Assembly: GCA_033557465.1 (NCBI GenBank)
Contig: CM066032.1
Location: 1,317,542,025-1,317,606,024 of the forward strand
Direction: 5' to 3'
Length of the DNA: 64,000 bases
From: Ichthyophis bannanicus
Taxonomy: Eukaryota > Chordata > Amphibia > Gymnophiona > Ichthyophiidae
This document shows positions 46,903 through 56,900 of this stretch, one piece after another. Position 1 is the stretch's first letter, and every line of letters starts with the position of its first letter. Made by a program: the position numbers and the translations under genes. The notes under the pieces are model-generated. The model was not told the DNA's origin. It did not search any database and saw nothing but the letters and a program-made list of their open reading frames with translations.

Positions 46903-47564
46903 CTGTGGGTGGGACAGAGGGTGATATGTGAGCTTCCTCTCCATTACCAGCTGTCACACATATACATGTCACGCATATCCCAGAAGAGCAGTCTGCAGAA
47001 ACAGTCATGCCTGCCAAACCTACCAACGTTTACATCTGTGTCTCCCATGAGCCATCCCCATGTCTGGAAGGCGTCTGGATGTGGGGTCGTGAGAAAACAC
47101 AGATCTCACACATGGCACATTGCCACAGTTTAATATGACTATGCCAGGTCTGCACACTGCTTGTCTGGAATTGGTCAGATGATCTGAGGGGGCCTAAGAC
47201 ACACATACACATATTTGGGGTGCCCCAATTTCTATAATGCTGGCGCACACTGCAGATTATGTTGTCAAACGATACTGCGTGACAATACCCATGATGAGGT
47301 CTCTGTCACATAGGGTGTCTGGGTGACCTGCGATCATTGCTCTTCTCTTTGAGATTATGTGGGATATATGGGCAAGCACAGTGTGCATGTGTGTGAGCCC
47401 CTCACAATGCTGACACCTGACAAGACATGCTACAGGAGGTAGAATCACAGAGCACAGAAGACAACCCCCCAAAATCAGAACTCTATGCTATGTGGGCAAT
47501 ATAGAATAATTTTGGGGATGTTCGGGACAACCCCGTCTGGATCGAGGGGTATGCTGTTACCCAC

Positions 47565-47840
47565 CTTCTGCATTGCGCCGTGCTGCAGCAGTGTGTGTGC
47601 GCAGCTCTTCAACGATTGGGTCCAATTCTGGTGGAGGGTTCTCATCTGGCGCTGGTGCATGACTGGGGTGTTGTCTTCTGATCTCCTCCGAGCCCTCTGT
47701 GTCAGTGACGTCTGGGGTGTGGTCCTCTGGCTCAGGCTGCACGTGTGTGGTTGGGGTCCCATCACCATTGCTGGTGCTGCCCCCAGACATTGTGGGCTGG
47801 GGCTCTGCCACATCCTCGGCCAATTGCATCTCCTCCCCTC
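47565..47840 (-). pseudogene. Harbinger Myb-like protein, exon 2 (acidic linker)
   Basis: Minus-strand frame with an ATG at 47,829, rich in Glu, Asp, Pro, Thr and Ser (QPEPEDHTPDVTDTEGSEEI). It ends GAAG|GTGGGT, a donor at 47,564. An acidic, Pro-rich low-complexity linker between the Myb/SANT domain and the C-terminal helix is usual for these proteins. The acceptor is probably within 47,830-47,842, but none of the AGs there keeps phase with exon 1. Confidence 0.45.
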
Positions 47841-48066
47841 AGCTGGGGCCATGGTTGTGTAGTCAACCTTGGGTTGTGGGAAACCATACACAGCACAGAT
47901 TGGTTTGCATGGTTCAACTACATACAACTGTTTAACAAATCCACCCCACAATCAATGTGTGTTTGGCCGTGGCCTGTACATGTGCTAAATAGCTACCACT
48001 ACAGCTCCTGCTATCGACTATTAGGCGATTTAGGCCAGTACCTAGCAGACACATCGATGTGTACAT

Positions 48067-49519
48067 CAGGGGTCCTCAAACTACGGGACGAGGGCCACAT
48101 GTGGGCCGCCAAAAGGAGATGTATGCAGCCCGATGGGTGTTTTTGCCGCCGCTGCCAGTCCTCAGGGGCAGCTCTACACAGGGACCGCAGCATTCATTTA
48201 GCAGCAGCCCAGCTAAAGTTAACACCTCACAAACCTGCTGCTGCCGCTGCCGCCGTACCAGCGGAATTAATCCAGCATCCCACGGGCCTCCCCCTGCTCT
48301 GCAGTGTCCTCCATGCAGCCTCAGTGTTGGCTGTCAGAGCCACGCAAACAGAAAGAGCTTCTCCTCTCGTGGCTCTGTTAATCCCACCATGGGCTGATGG
48401 TATTTTCCATAGGGCCCGTGGCGGCATTGACATGGCCGTGAGAAAGGGATACTCTCCCTTCACACGGCTCTGACAAGCCCACACTGAAGCCGCATGGAGG
48501 ACGCTGCAGAGCAGGGGAGGGCCCACATGGGATGCAGAAATCTCCTGCTGCCACGGTGGAAGCAGCAGCAGTAGGCGTGGTTGGGTTATTTCATACCCTA
48601 TCCTGCCTGATGGGGGTGGAGGAGGAATGGAGTGGAAATGGGCTAGGGGGGGGGAGAGGTAAGACTGGAAGGGTGCTGATGTGGGGGAGGGGGTTTAGGG
48701 ACAGGTCATGGCCTATGGGGGGTGGTAAGATGGCCAGTGGGATGATGGAGGGCTAGGATAGGGGTCAAAATGTGCTGTTGGGGGTGCTAAGATTGCAAAT
48801 GGGCTGATGGTGGGGCTAGGAGAGGGCTATCAATAAGCTTTTAGGGGGCTGGGGTTTGGAAATGCACTTCTGGAGGAACTTGGATAGGACTCAACTGGGT
48901 GTGGAGCTAGGACTGGTACTGGGCTGATGTTGGGCTAGGGATAGGATTGGAAATGGGCTGATGGGGGGCTAGGACTGCAAATGGTCTGATGCACGGACTA
49001 GAGGGGAGCGAATGCTGGGTGTGGCTGGAAATAGACGGGAGGTGAGGTTGTGCGAGGATCAGAATGGGATGGAGCTGGACAAATGAAATGGTGAGGGAAA
49101 AAAACATTTTGAGGGAGGTAAGAGATATCTACAATTGGACAGATAGTGGGGATTGAGGATGGGGGTCTTACATTTGAGTGGATGACCTAGGAATGCGGAA
49201 AGAGCACAAGGAGGAAAGATTACCATGTTAAGTAGATGTAGACAGAGAATAGAACAATACTAGACGTGTGACGAAAGGACAAATGGAAAGCAGATGATGG
49301 GGAGTTAGCAGAAGAACCCAAAGAAACCAGGACTAACGTGGCTAGAGCAATTGCCACTGGAAAAAAACCCCCCAAATGTTTTGAAACATTCTCTGTTTTT
49401 TGTACTTCTGCAGTGTTCTTTGGGGTTTGTTCATATTTTTTTTAACACTATATTCTGAGCCTCCAATGGTCTGAGGGACAGTGAAACTGGCCCCCTATTT
49501 AGAACGTTGAGGACCCCTG
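48067..49519 (+). mobile_element. non-autonomous hAT element (1,453 bp)
   Basis: The termini are perfect 13-base inverted repeats: CAGGGGTCCTCAA at 48,067 and TTGAGGACCCCTG ending at 49,519. The flanking 8 bases are GTGTACAT on the left (48,059-48,066) and GTGTGCAT on the right (49,520-49,527), one mismatch apart, which matches the 8-bp target duplication of hAT transposition. No transposase frame remains. The interior is partly a minisatellite. It lies in the intron between exons 1 and 2 of the Myb-like gene. Confidence 0.9.
48600..49040. repeat. degenerate minisatellite inside the hAT element
   Basis: Repeated variants of AAATGGGCTGATGG followed by GGGCTAGGACTG, unit about 35-45 bases. It is the reverse complement of the unit found at 24.96-25.48 kb. 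Confidence 0.75.
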
Positions 49520-49841
49520 GTGTGCATTTATCCCACAGAAGGACCATACCTGCTCAGCAGTGCTTTAGATTAGACACAGACATAACACGTACAGGTCTGA
49601 GAGGGGGCTTGTAGCAGACGTAGGCCACATGTGCAGGGCAGATCTAAAAAGGGATGATTGCAAATGAAACATGTGTTTTGATGGCAGCAAAACACAGAGT
49701 AAAAGGGGTGGAATGGGGGACAGCACACTAATGAGCCAAAGGGCAGAGGGGTGGGAGATGATCCAGGGGACCTGCATGAGGATGGGTGTTAATAAGAAGC
49801 CTGATGCACATCCAAAGGGCAGGTGTGATTTGGGTACCTAC

Positions 49842-50477
49842 CTGCCTGGGGATGGGCCAGTGTCCAGTGCCTCTGGCAGTCCATAGAGGTATATTGGCCC
49901 TAGACGCTCTGCCAACTCCTGCTCCAGGGGTGTTAGGGAGGGTGTAAAGGGGCCTCCCCCTCCAGTGCCCACAGCATGCCACCGCTCTGCCATCATGTGT
50001 GCACGCACACCCCTCTTTATGTCGTTAAACCTCTTCCTGAGGCTGTCGAGGTCTCTGCTTGGGCCCCCTGCTGTGCCACCGCCTCCTGCACCTCCTCCCA
50101 CACCTGGGTGCGTGTTGCAACAGTGGTGGTGTTGCTTAGTCGTCTGTATAGGACATCATAATTTTCTAGAACAGAAGCCAGCAGGATGTGATTTTCCTGT
50201 GGTGAGAATTCTGGGCCCTCTTCCTTTGCAGAGCTGGCACCGGCTATGCGTTTACGTTTTGTAGTGAGAGGACCCGGTGTGGGCTGGGCCGATGGCCTTG
50301 CAGCCTCCACCACACTCCCTGCCATATCTGTCTCCTCCCCAACAGATGGCCCAACCTCCCTCTCCCTCTCCCTCTCCCTCTCCCTCTCCCTCTCCACTCC
50401 TGCATGTCCTGTGGCTCCATCTCCCTGTCCTCTCCCTCCCTGTCAGACATTCCTTCTCTTGCCCTTCTCAGCTCCAC
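49842..50477 (-). pseudogene. Harbinger Myb/SANT-like DNA-binding protein, exon 1
   Basis: On the minus strand, an Arg/Glu dipeptide run is followed by TKRKRIAG, a likely nuclear localisation signal. Next comes the Myb/SANT-like domain: FSPQENHILLASVLENYDVL, TRTQVWEEVQEAV and, after a frame change, DLDSLRKRFNDIKRGVRAHM. The Trp and the basic third helix (KRFNDIKR) match the Myb_DNA-bind_5 type. It ends at a donor CAG|GTAGGT (49,841). The frame change falls at a C5 run (50,064-50,068) and equals loss of one base. No ATG precedes the Arg/Glu frame; the nearest ATGs (50,477 and 50,450) are in the other frame of the hexanucleotide repeat, suggesting a second slip there. Confidence 0.7.
50350..50397. 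repeat. CTCTCC hexanucleotide repeat in coding exon
   Basis: Seven near-perfect CTCTCC units on plus, encoding Arg-Glu repeats on the coding strand (Arg-Gly in the adjacent frame). It sits at the N-terminus of the Myb-like protein. Confidence 0.9.
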
Positions 50478-50708
50478 CTCACACCTCCCTCCTCTCTCTG
50501 CTATCTGCTCTTTACCTCACCTCCTTTCTCACTTCACCTGCTCCTTGACTCCCCTCCTCTCTGTATCCCCTGTTGTACCTCACACCTATCCTCCACAACC
50601 AAGCCTCTAACACTTGACCCTCACCACAAAACCTTAGCTCTCCTAGACACCTGCTTCTCTCTCTCTCTCACTGGACACCTTCTCTCTCCCTCGCCTACCA
50701 ACAACCTC

Positions 50709-51157
50709 TCAACATGCAGCACGTGTAGAGGTTTATTTATAGGGTTTTTTACGTTGCGCGTGCCCAGTTGCGTGAGCATGTTGGCTGCGTAGGTGAGCAT
50801 GCACAGTTGGCCACGCGCATTGCGCATGCGCCGGCCAGAGGCGGGAAAATGGGTGCTTGCGTGTTGCGCAGTCAACTACGCAGAGCATGCGTGCATGCGC
50901 GCCGCCGTGCACACTTGCGCATGCGCAGTTGGCTGTGCGTATTGCGCATGTGCCAGCAGACGCAGAACGTGGGTGCGTGCGTTAGTTAGCACGTGAGCCG
51001 TGGCACATGCGCAGTGTTGTGTGTGTGCGGTGCATGCACCATGCGCACAGTCAACTGCACATGTGCAGTGGTCACGCTCGTGCAAATGCGCACACGCAAC
51101 ATGCGTTACATAAAAAAACTCTATAAATTGTCCTCAGCACATGTTGCACATTGAGGG
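50709..51157. promoter_or_regulatory. bidirectional promoter region of the Harbinger gene pair
   Basis: Two arms of about 50 bases, in opposite orientation, flank a GC- and CpG-rich core. The left arm (50,709-50,760, read on minus) has GTAAAAAACCCTATAAATAA, and the right arm (51,101-51,157, plus) has TACATAAAAAAACTCTATAA. Both then continue to a GCACGTGCTGCATG or GCACATGTTGCAC block. Each arm points a TATA-like box (50,732-50,742 minus; 51,121-51,127 plus) at its own gene. The core contains TGCGCATGCGCA (50,916-50,927), identical to the NRF1 consensus, and near matches at 50,821-50,832 and 50,943-50,954. Promoter function is inferred. Confidence 0.55.
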
Positions 51158-51371
51158 TTTTTTTGTAGGCGAGGGAGAAAGAAGGTGTGCGTTGGCAGTG
51201 ACGGAAGGAGCGAGTCTGAATCAGGTGTATTGTGGAGCGTGACTGGGTTTGTGATTGTTGTGGTTGTATTGTGTGGCTGTGTTTCTGTATGGTGTGTAAG
51301 GTGTGTGTCTTGGTTTAGGGAAGTTTTGTCTGTGTTTGGACTGATTTTGAGGAGCAGGGCGGGTGGAGGTT

Positions 51372-52199
51372 ATGGCAGCCTTTGTGTTTGCTTTAGCTGC
51401 AGAGCGAGGTGGGCAGGTGGTGCGGTTACGTGACAGGGGAGATGGTGTCTATGGGGCTGAGGCACAGGGCATGGGTGTAGTCCCGCAGCAAATCAGACCT
51501 GCAGCTGTGGGGGCAGGGCAGGCAGGGGCTGTGCACGCACAGCGCAGGAGGCGTGCTGAGGTGCAGGCTCACCAGCCACGCCTCTACAGGCCCAGGGCCC
51601 AGCTCCAGGGCATGCGAGAGGACAGGTCATCTCCCTGTACAGACTGAGCACAGGGGCTATTAGGGAGCTCTATGAAGATCTAAGACCTGACCCTCGAGCC
51701 CACTGACTGATCGATTACATGCCATACCAGGTTTGGGCAACCTCCTTGCTGCCCTACATTTCTTTGCCTCTGGCTGTTTCCAGTCATCTGTCGCCGCAGT
51801 GGGTGGCATGAGCCGCCCCACCTTCTCACGCTGTCTCCACCAAGTAATGCGTGCCATGGTCAGCCGGGTGCGGAATTATATTGCCATTCCACACACTAGG
51901 CAACAGTGGTGGACCCTGAACCAGGCCTTTGAGGCGTTAGCCGGGATACCAACACGTGATGGGGAGCTATTGATTGAACACATGTTGCCCTGGTCCCGCA
52001 TAGAGACAGTGAGGTAGCGTACAGCAACCTCAAAAACTAAAATTCACTTAATTTTCATGTTGTATGTGATGCATATCTTAATATTCTGAATGTGGTCCCC
52101 AGGTTTGCAGGGTCCACCCAGAAGCCTATATCCTGCATCACTCGGCACTATTCCAACATTTGAGGCAGGACAGTATGAGGACTGCATATTGCTGGGTGG
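51372..52199 (+). pseudogene. HARBI1-type DDE nuclease, exon 1
   Basis: The ATG at 51,372 gives AAFVFALAAERGG. An Arg-rich stretch and LYRPR follow, then in a new frame VISLYRLSTGAIRELYEDLR. Another frame gives HAIPGLGNLLAALHFFASG, VGGMSRPTFSRCLHQ and NYIAIP. A fourth gives GAID (first catalytic Asp, 51,972-51,974), followed by a stop where Cys is usual, then THVALVP, VVCDAYLNILNVV and FAGST. A final frame gives AYILHHSALFQHLRQDSMRT. Frame changes lie near 51,615-51,623, 51,697-51,703, 51,948-51,960 and 52,119-52,121. The donor GTGTTT at 52,200 joins in phase to exon 2. Harbinger nucleases cut and rejoin the element; this copy is inactive. Confidence 0.8.
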
Positions 52200-53467
52200 G
52201 TGTTTCCCATTTCTGACATGCACATGGTGCTAATGTGACTAGGCATATGTGCAAATGTGTGTCTTGCAGTAGATCACTCATAGTGTGTGTGTCTCATCTG
52301 CCTGTGTGGGATATAGGGGGAAGGGAGGGGTTGCCCTCCAAATGTGCCCTGCTATGTTGCTGTGTGATGCTGGTTGATTGGATGCAAGCATTTGTGTGGT
52401 TGTTACATATTATGTTGTTGCCACTCCATACAGCTACCCCTTGTTTGGTGTTTCTTAGGTTCACCCACTCAATCTGTAATAGGGGTAGACACCCAGGAAG
52501 CTCTAAAAAACATGAAAGTGATCTAGTAAGCTTGATGAATGGTCTTAAATTGGCCAGCTGGGATGTTGATGTAGGAAATGTGAGGTCAGGCTGTTGGCCT
52601 GAAGCAATCCAAGGGAGCACTATTGTATAGGGGGTGAAGTACTCTTGTGCACTACAGAAGAGCAGGACCTAGGTGTGGTTGTTTCTGCTGATGTCAAAGT
52701 AGCTAACCAGGTTGAATAGGCAAGGGAAAAAAGCTAGAAGGCTGGCTGGGTGCATACACAGATGAATGGCTAGCATAAAACAGGAAGGGAGAATGCCTCT
52801 GTATATGTCTTTTGTGAGACCTTTTGGAGTAGAGTGTGCAATTCTGGAGAACTGCACCTTCAAAGGATGTGCACAGGATGGGGTCGGAGCAGAGGGTGTC
52901 TACTAAAATGATTAGTGGTCTTCATTATACAGCTTATGAAGACAGACCGAAGGATCTTAGGATGTACGCCTTGGGGAAAGGAGGGATAGAGGTGATATGA
53001 TGGAGATGTAGAAATACCTCCGTGGCTTATATGTTGAGGGAGAGAACCTCTGCAAATTTTACCAAGTCAGCTACGAGGGAAACATGGGATGAGGGTGGAG
53101 GGAGATAGATTCAGGGGTGATATGCCACCATATTTCTTTACTGAATAGGTGGTGGATCCATGGAATACTCTCACAGTGTAGGTGGTAGAGACGAGGACAG
53201 TAACTGCATTCCAAACAGCATAGGACAAACACAGAGGATCTATAAAGGATAAAAAGGGGACTGTTGTACCTGTTGATAAGGACAGACAGACTAGATAGGC
53301 CATGTGGTCCTTTTGTGTCATCATATTTCAATGTTTGCAATGCTGCATAGCTGTGATGTCATATGTTTCTTACAGAATGTGTAATGCATTTGTTTTGCAC
53401 AATATACCTGTGTCCATTTGAGGGGACATGAGCTCATGCTTTAACTTACCTCATGTCTTTTCTACAG
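52200..53467 (+). other. HARBI1 intron
   Basis: Donor GT at 52,200-52,201 and acceptor TTTTCTACAG at 53,458-53,467 give an in-phase join (Val-Gly-Asp-Ala). A CR1-like LINE occupies about two thirds of the intron; without it the intron would be roughly 400 bases. Confidence 0.6.
52480..53340 (+). mobile_element. CR1-like LINE 3' portion inside HARBI1 intron
   Basis: Plus-strand landmarks in order are a degenerate V-D-T-Q-E-A-L (about 52,485), DLGVVVSADVKVANQ (about 52,667-52,710), V-Q-F-W-R-T (about 52,837), YEDRPKDLRMY (about 52,938-52,970), then the 3' UTR-like GACAAACACAGAGGATC (about 53,222), GGGACTGTTGTACCTGTTGA (about 53,257) and TAGGCCATGTGGTCCTTTTG (about 53,297). It ends TGTCATCATATTTCAATG. 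It is in the same sense as the host gene. Confidence 0.8.
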
Positions 53468-53925
53468 GTGATGCAGGATATGGGTGTCGCCCCTGGTTGC
53501 TGACCCCTGTGCATCAACCACGGACACATGCAGAGCGGAGGTACAATGAGGCCCAAGCCACCAGCCGCTCTGTCATAGAGTGCACCTTTGGCGTTTTGAA
53601 GAGTTGCTTCAGGTGTCTGGATAGGACAGGCGGCACCTTACAATATACTCCACAGACTGTGGCAGAGATCATCATAGCCTGTTGCATCCTGCACAACATT
53701 GCTCTCAGGCACAATATCCCTGCAGAGATTAATGAGGGTCTGGAGGATGATCCGACGTGCCCCCCTGTATGTGCCCATGAGGACACACGTGAGGGCACAG
53801 CAATCAGGCGGCAGGTGATTGCACAGCTCTTCTCATGTACGTACTGCATATGTTCCCACATTTTTTGCTATATGTGTGTAGTGCTAATACAGATTAACAT
53901 TTGTAGACCAATATCAGTAGGATGA
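53468..53925 (+). pseudogene. HARBI1-type DDE nuclease, exon 2 (intact frame)
   Basis: An open frame from the acceptor to a TGA at 53,923-53,925. GDAGYGCRPW holds the second catalytic Asp (53,470-53,472), then RRYNEAQATSRSVIECTFGV holds the catalytic Glu (53,578-53,580) in the I-E-x-x-F-G-x-L-K signature. After that come RCLDRTGGTLQYTP and AEIIIACCILHNIALRHNIP, the conserved C-terminal block. The family usually ends soon after LHNIA, so the length is normal and this exon alone is undamaged. The last 25 or so codons may be read-through past a donor (CAT|GTACGT, about 53,837). Confidence 0.85.
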
Positions 53926-56900
53926 ACACTGCACTGACATGTGACAGACACTGGCTGGCCATTCCCAACGTCAAATATCAGCATGACTGGGAACCAAACC
54001 ATGTGGGCAGGGCAGAACAGAGGGCTGAGGCGGATGGATGATGTGGGTGGGTGCTTTTAGGCTTGTGGGAGGTTTTGGGGTGACATTCGTGGTTTGTGGA
54101 TGATTGTGATAGCGGATGCTGTGCAACCACTGTTAGTTTCTGTTATGCATTGGGTGCAGCAAGGTGAGAGGCATTTGGTGTGGGTTTCACACTGGGAGAG
54201 AGGACCATGTTTGGGGCCACTTGTGCAGCTGTGTGTGGTTTTCATTTGGTATTTTGAGCTGATTGTGTGTGTGGTATGCTCTTGTAAGCTTGATGAGTTG
54301 GTCTGTAATTTTTTTATAGCGCTACTTGTGCTATGTAGCACTATATACATGATAAGTAATATCTGTCATAATGGTAATTGAAACCCTTATGGGGAGTTAG
54401 TGTCACAACACAGTGTGGCAGTATGTATAAGTCATCGTGTAGCCCTAACATGGATGCGGGAGAAGGATAGGGAAAGTGTGCATTGTTCCAGCCAGGGTTT
54501 TTTGTTTTTATTTTTCCATTGCAGAATAGACATGCAGTGCAGTGTTGCATATGTACACACAAACAGAAGTGATTCAGGCAAGATCAACAAGGTGTAGGTT
54601 ACAGTAGGCAAGCTTGAGTGATCAATGTGGGGGTGGATTGGGTTTTAGGGTTGCTTTCAGGGAAATGAAATAATTTTTTTCAACAAATTTTTTTAAGCAA
54701 ATCTAGCTGATGACATGTCAACATAAACCCATGACTCAACTAAAGGCTGTATAAGTGCATAGAGGAGGAGAGTGCATGCCAAGACACCAACTACATTGCA
54801 TACCCTAGAGAAGGAACGGTAATGGGCCACATACACAAAGAGGCTCTGATGGGAGGGGGGTTATTAGGTGCACATATAGGCTATCCATGCTTTGCCATTA
54901 TCACTTTCACACAGTGGGCTGACATGCAGCCATTCAGGGTCACGTCAAAAAGCAGACATCGGGGTGCGGTTTAGCGGACATAACACAGACATTGAGATAT
55001 ATGTTTAGCAACTCAGTAGCACACAGCTGTTAATGTTAGTCAAGGTATGAGATATACACACCAGAAATGTGTTTGAACAGAGGATCCTGGAGGTGCCCCT
55101 GCATATTTCCATGTGTTACAGCAATTGACAGCGGGGTAGCAGACGACATTGGGACACCAGTACACACAGTGAAGGGCCATTGGGAGCAACATGGGGGACC
55201 CAGGATAATACTGCAGCCTTGGAGTGAGTTGGGAACACAGTAGGGAAAAAACACTCATGTTCACCAGTGTGTGCGACACAGGGAGGTGAGGGAGGGGACA
55301 GGACAGAGTACGGACCCCTGTAGTTTGGCAAAGACATGTCCTTGATGCCTCTCACATGGGAGAGATTTGTACAGTGTGATGGTGAACAGTGAGTCTGTAA
55401 AAGGATGTTGGGGGGTGTGGAAGCTGGGACAGGAATGTGCATTGTGTGTTGCACAGCTAGAACATGACATATGTATGTTTCCCTTGTGTTTCCCAATGCA
55501 CAGGACATAGTTGTTGAAGCTCCTCATGCTGTGGTGCATTGGCATCAGCCAACATGTGGTGGGCTGGGGTAGGTGGAAACTACAGCTATATTGTCTGTGC
55601 CAGCAGTCATGGGGAACACATGTTCTCGGTGATCTTTCCTATTGTCCAGATGTTGTGGGTTCATCTCTTTTCCCTGCGCACCTGCCTAAACCATATTTTG
55701 CTGTTGACACACATATCCCCATGTGTTCCTATTCCAGTATGTCTTCAGCAACACTGTCTCTGGGACATGTCCAACAGAGCTGCATGGGTGTGGAGGTTGT
55801 AGGGTTATGGGTAGTGGCCTAAACGTGCACACTTCACCGACATTGTACAATGAGCCAACACAGGGTATCATTGCATTTCACAGGGCCTTTATGTGTACAA
55901 ATCTCCACTTGTGGACATACAGGCCATATGATACTGCTGGCACGCTGCTCTTTGCATACTGTGTGTGTGTGTTCTTGTGTTGGCTGTGTGATGATACAGT
56001 GTTCAGGCTTTTTACAATTATCATGTGTTGTGAGGGGTCTGTACACCTGGGGGGGCGGTGGTGACTGTGCTATCTCTACCTTACAGGTGTTTACTGTGTA
56101 ACCATTGTGGACATGTTGTTGTGTGTTGGGAACATAACTGTGTCTTGTGTTCTGGACATACCACTGTGACCTGCTTTTTGTATCACAGATATCGGCATGA
56201 CATGGTGACATGGAGATTCTACATATTTCGCTGACATTGTGTCCCTTCACTGTGACCTGTTATGGCCTTTGAGTGGCTCAGAGGATCCAAGACATACACC
56301 TGATGAAAGCACAAGGTAGTTTGCACCTTTGTCCTTTGGTAATGACCATCAGCCTTTACATGTTAATGATTTACTATTTGTGTCATATACATTTTATGTT
56401 GGCTCTGTGTTCACGAATGCTGATGCACATAGGATGGAGCTCTGAAACGCCTGTGTCACATGGGCATAGACAGAAAACATATCCATGTGACACCCTGTGT
56501 GTGTATGCTTTCAATTCTAAATGTCCCCAACATGCAATGTTTATTGTGTTGTGATCATGTCATGTTTGCCTGTGTGTCCCTTCATTATGTGCTTCTTAAT
56601 GATTGACTCTCTGCAATTTGTGCTGATGTAGCAAGGCGCATACCAATACAATATTTCTCCTCTTCTGACACAGGGCAGAGAACAAACCAGACACATCTAT
56701 TACAGTGCATGTGGCATCGCCATCACCCGCCTGTTGGGGGACAGAACACCATGGAACTTTCCCTGGAAAATGGTGCCATAGGATGTTTGACCTGTGCGAG
56801 TGCGACACATGCCTAGGATGGACAGTATTATTTTTGGGATGCTACTTTGCCCATGACAGACCTGTCCAACACACTGTTTAATTCCTTCCTGCTCTGGTTG

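Larger units (their letters stand above)
44650..54000. mobile_element. PIF/Harbinger transposon locus (limits unknown)
   Basis: Autonomous Harbinger elements encode two proteins, a DDE nuclease (HARBI1-like) and a Myb/SANT-like DNA-binding partner needed for nuclear import and terminus binding. Both are found here, divergently arranged about 1 kb apart around a shared promoter region. I could not identify terminal inverted repeats or a three-base target duplication, so the outer limits are placeholders. Two later insertions (hAT, CR1) interrupt it. Confidence 0.6.

Noticed and set aside
53428..53467. Using the upstream ATG (53,428) as the start of HARBI1 exon 2
   Set aside because: Those 40 bases lie before a clear acceptor and in the intron; the in-phase join to exon 1 explains the frame better.
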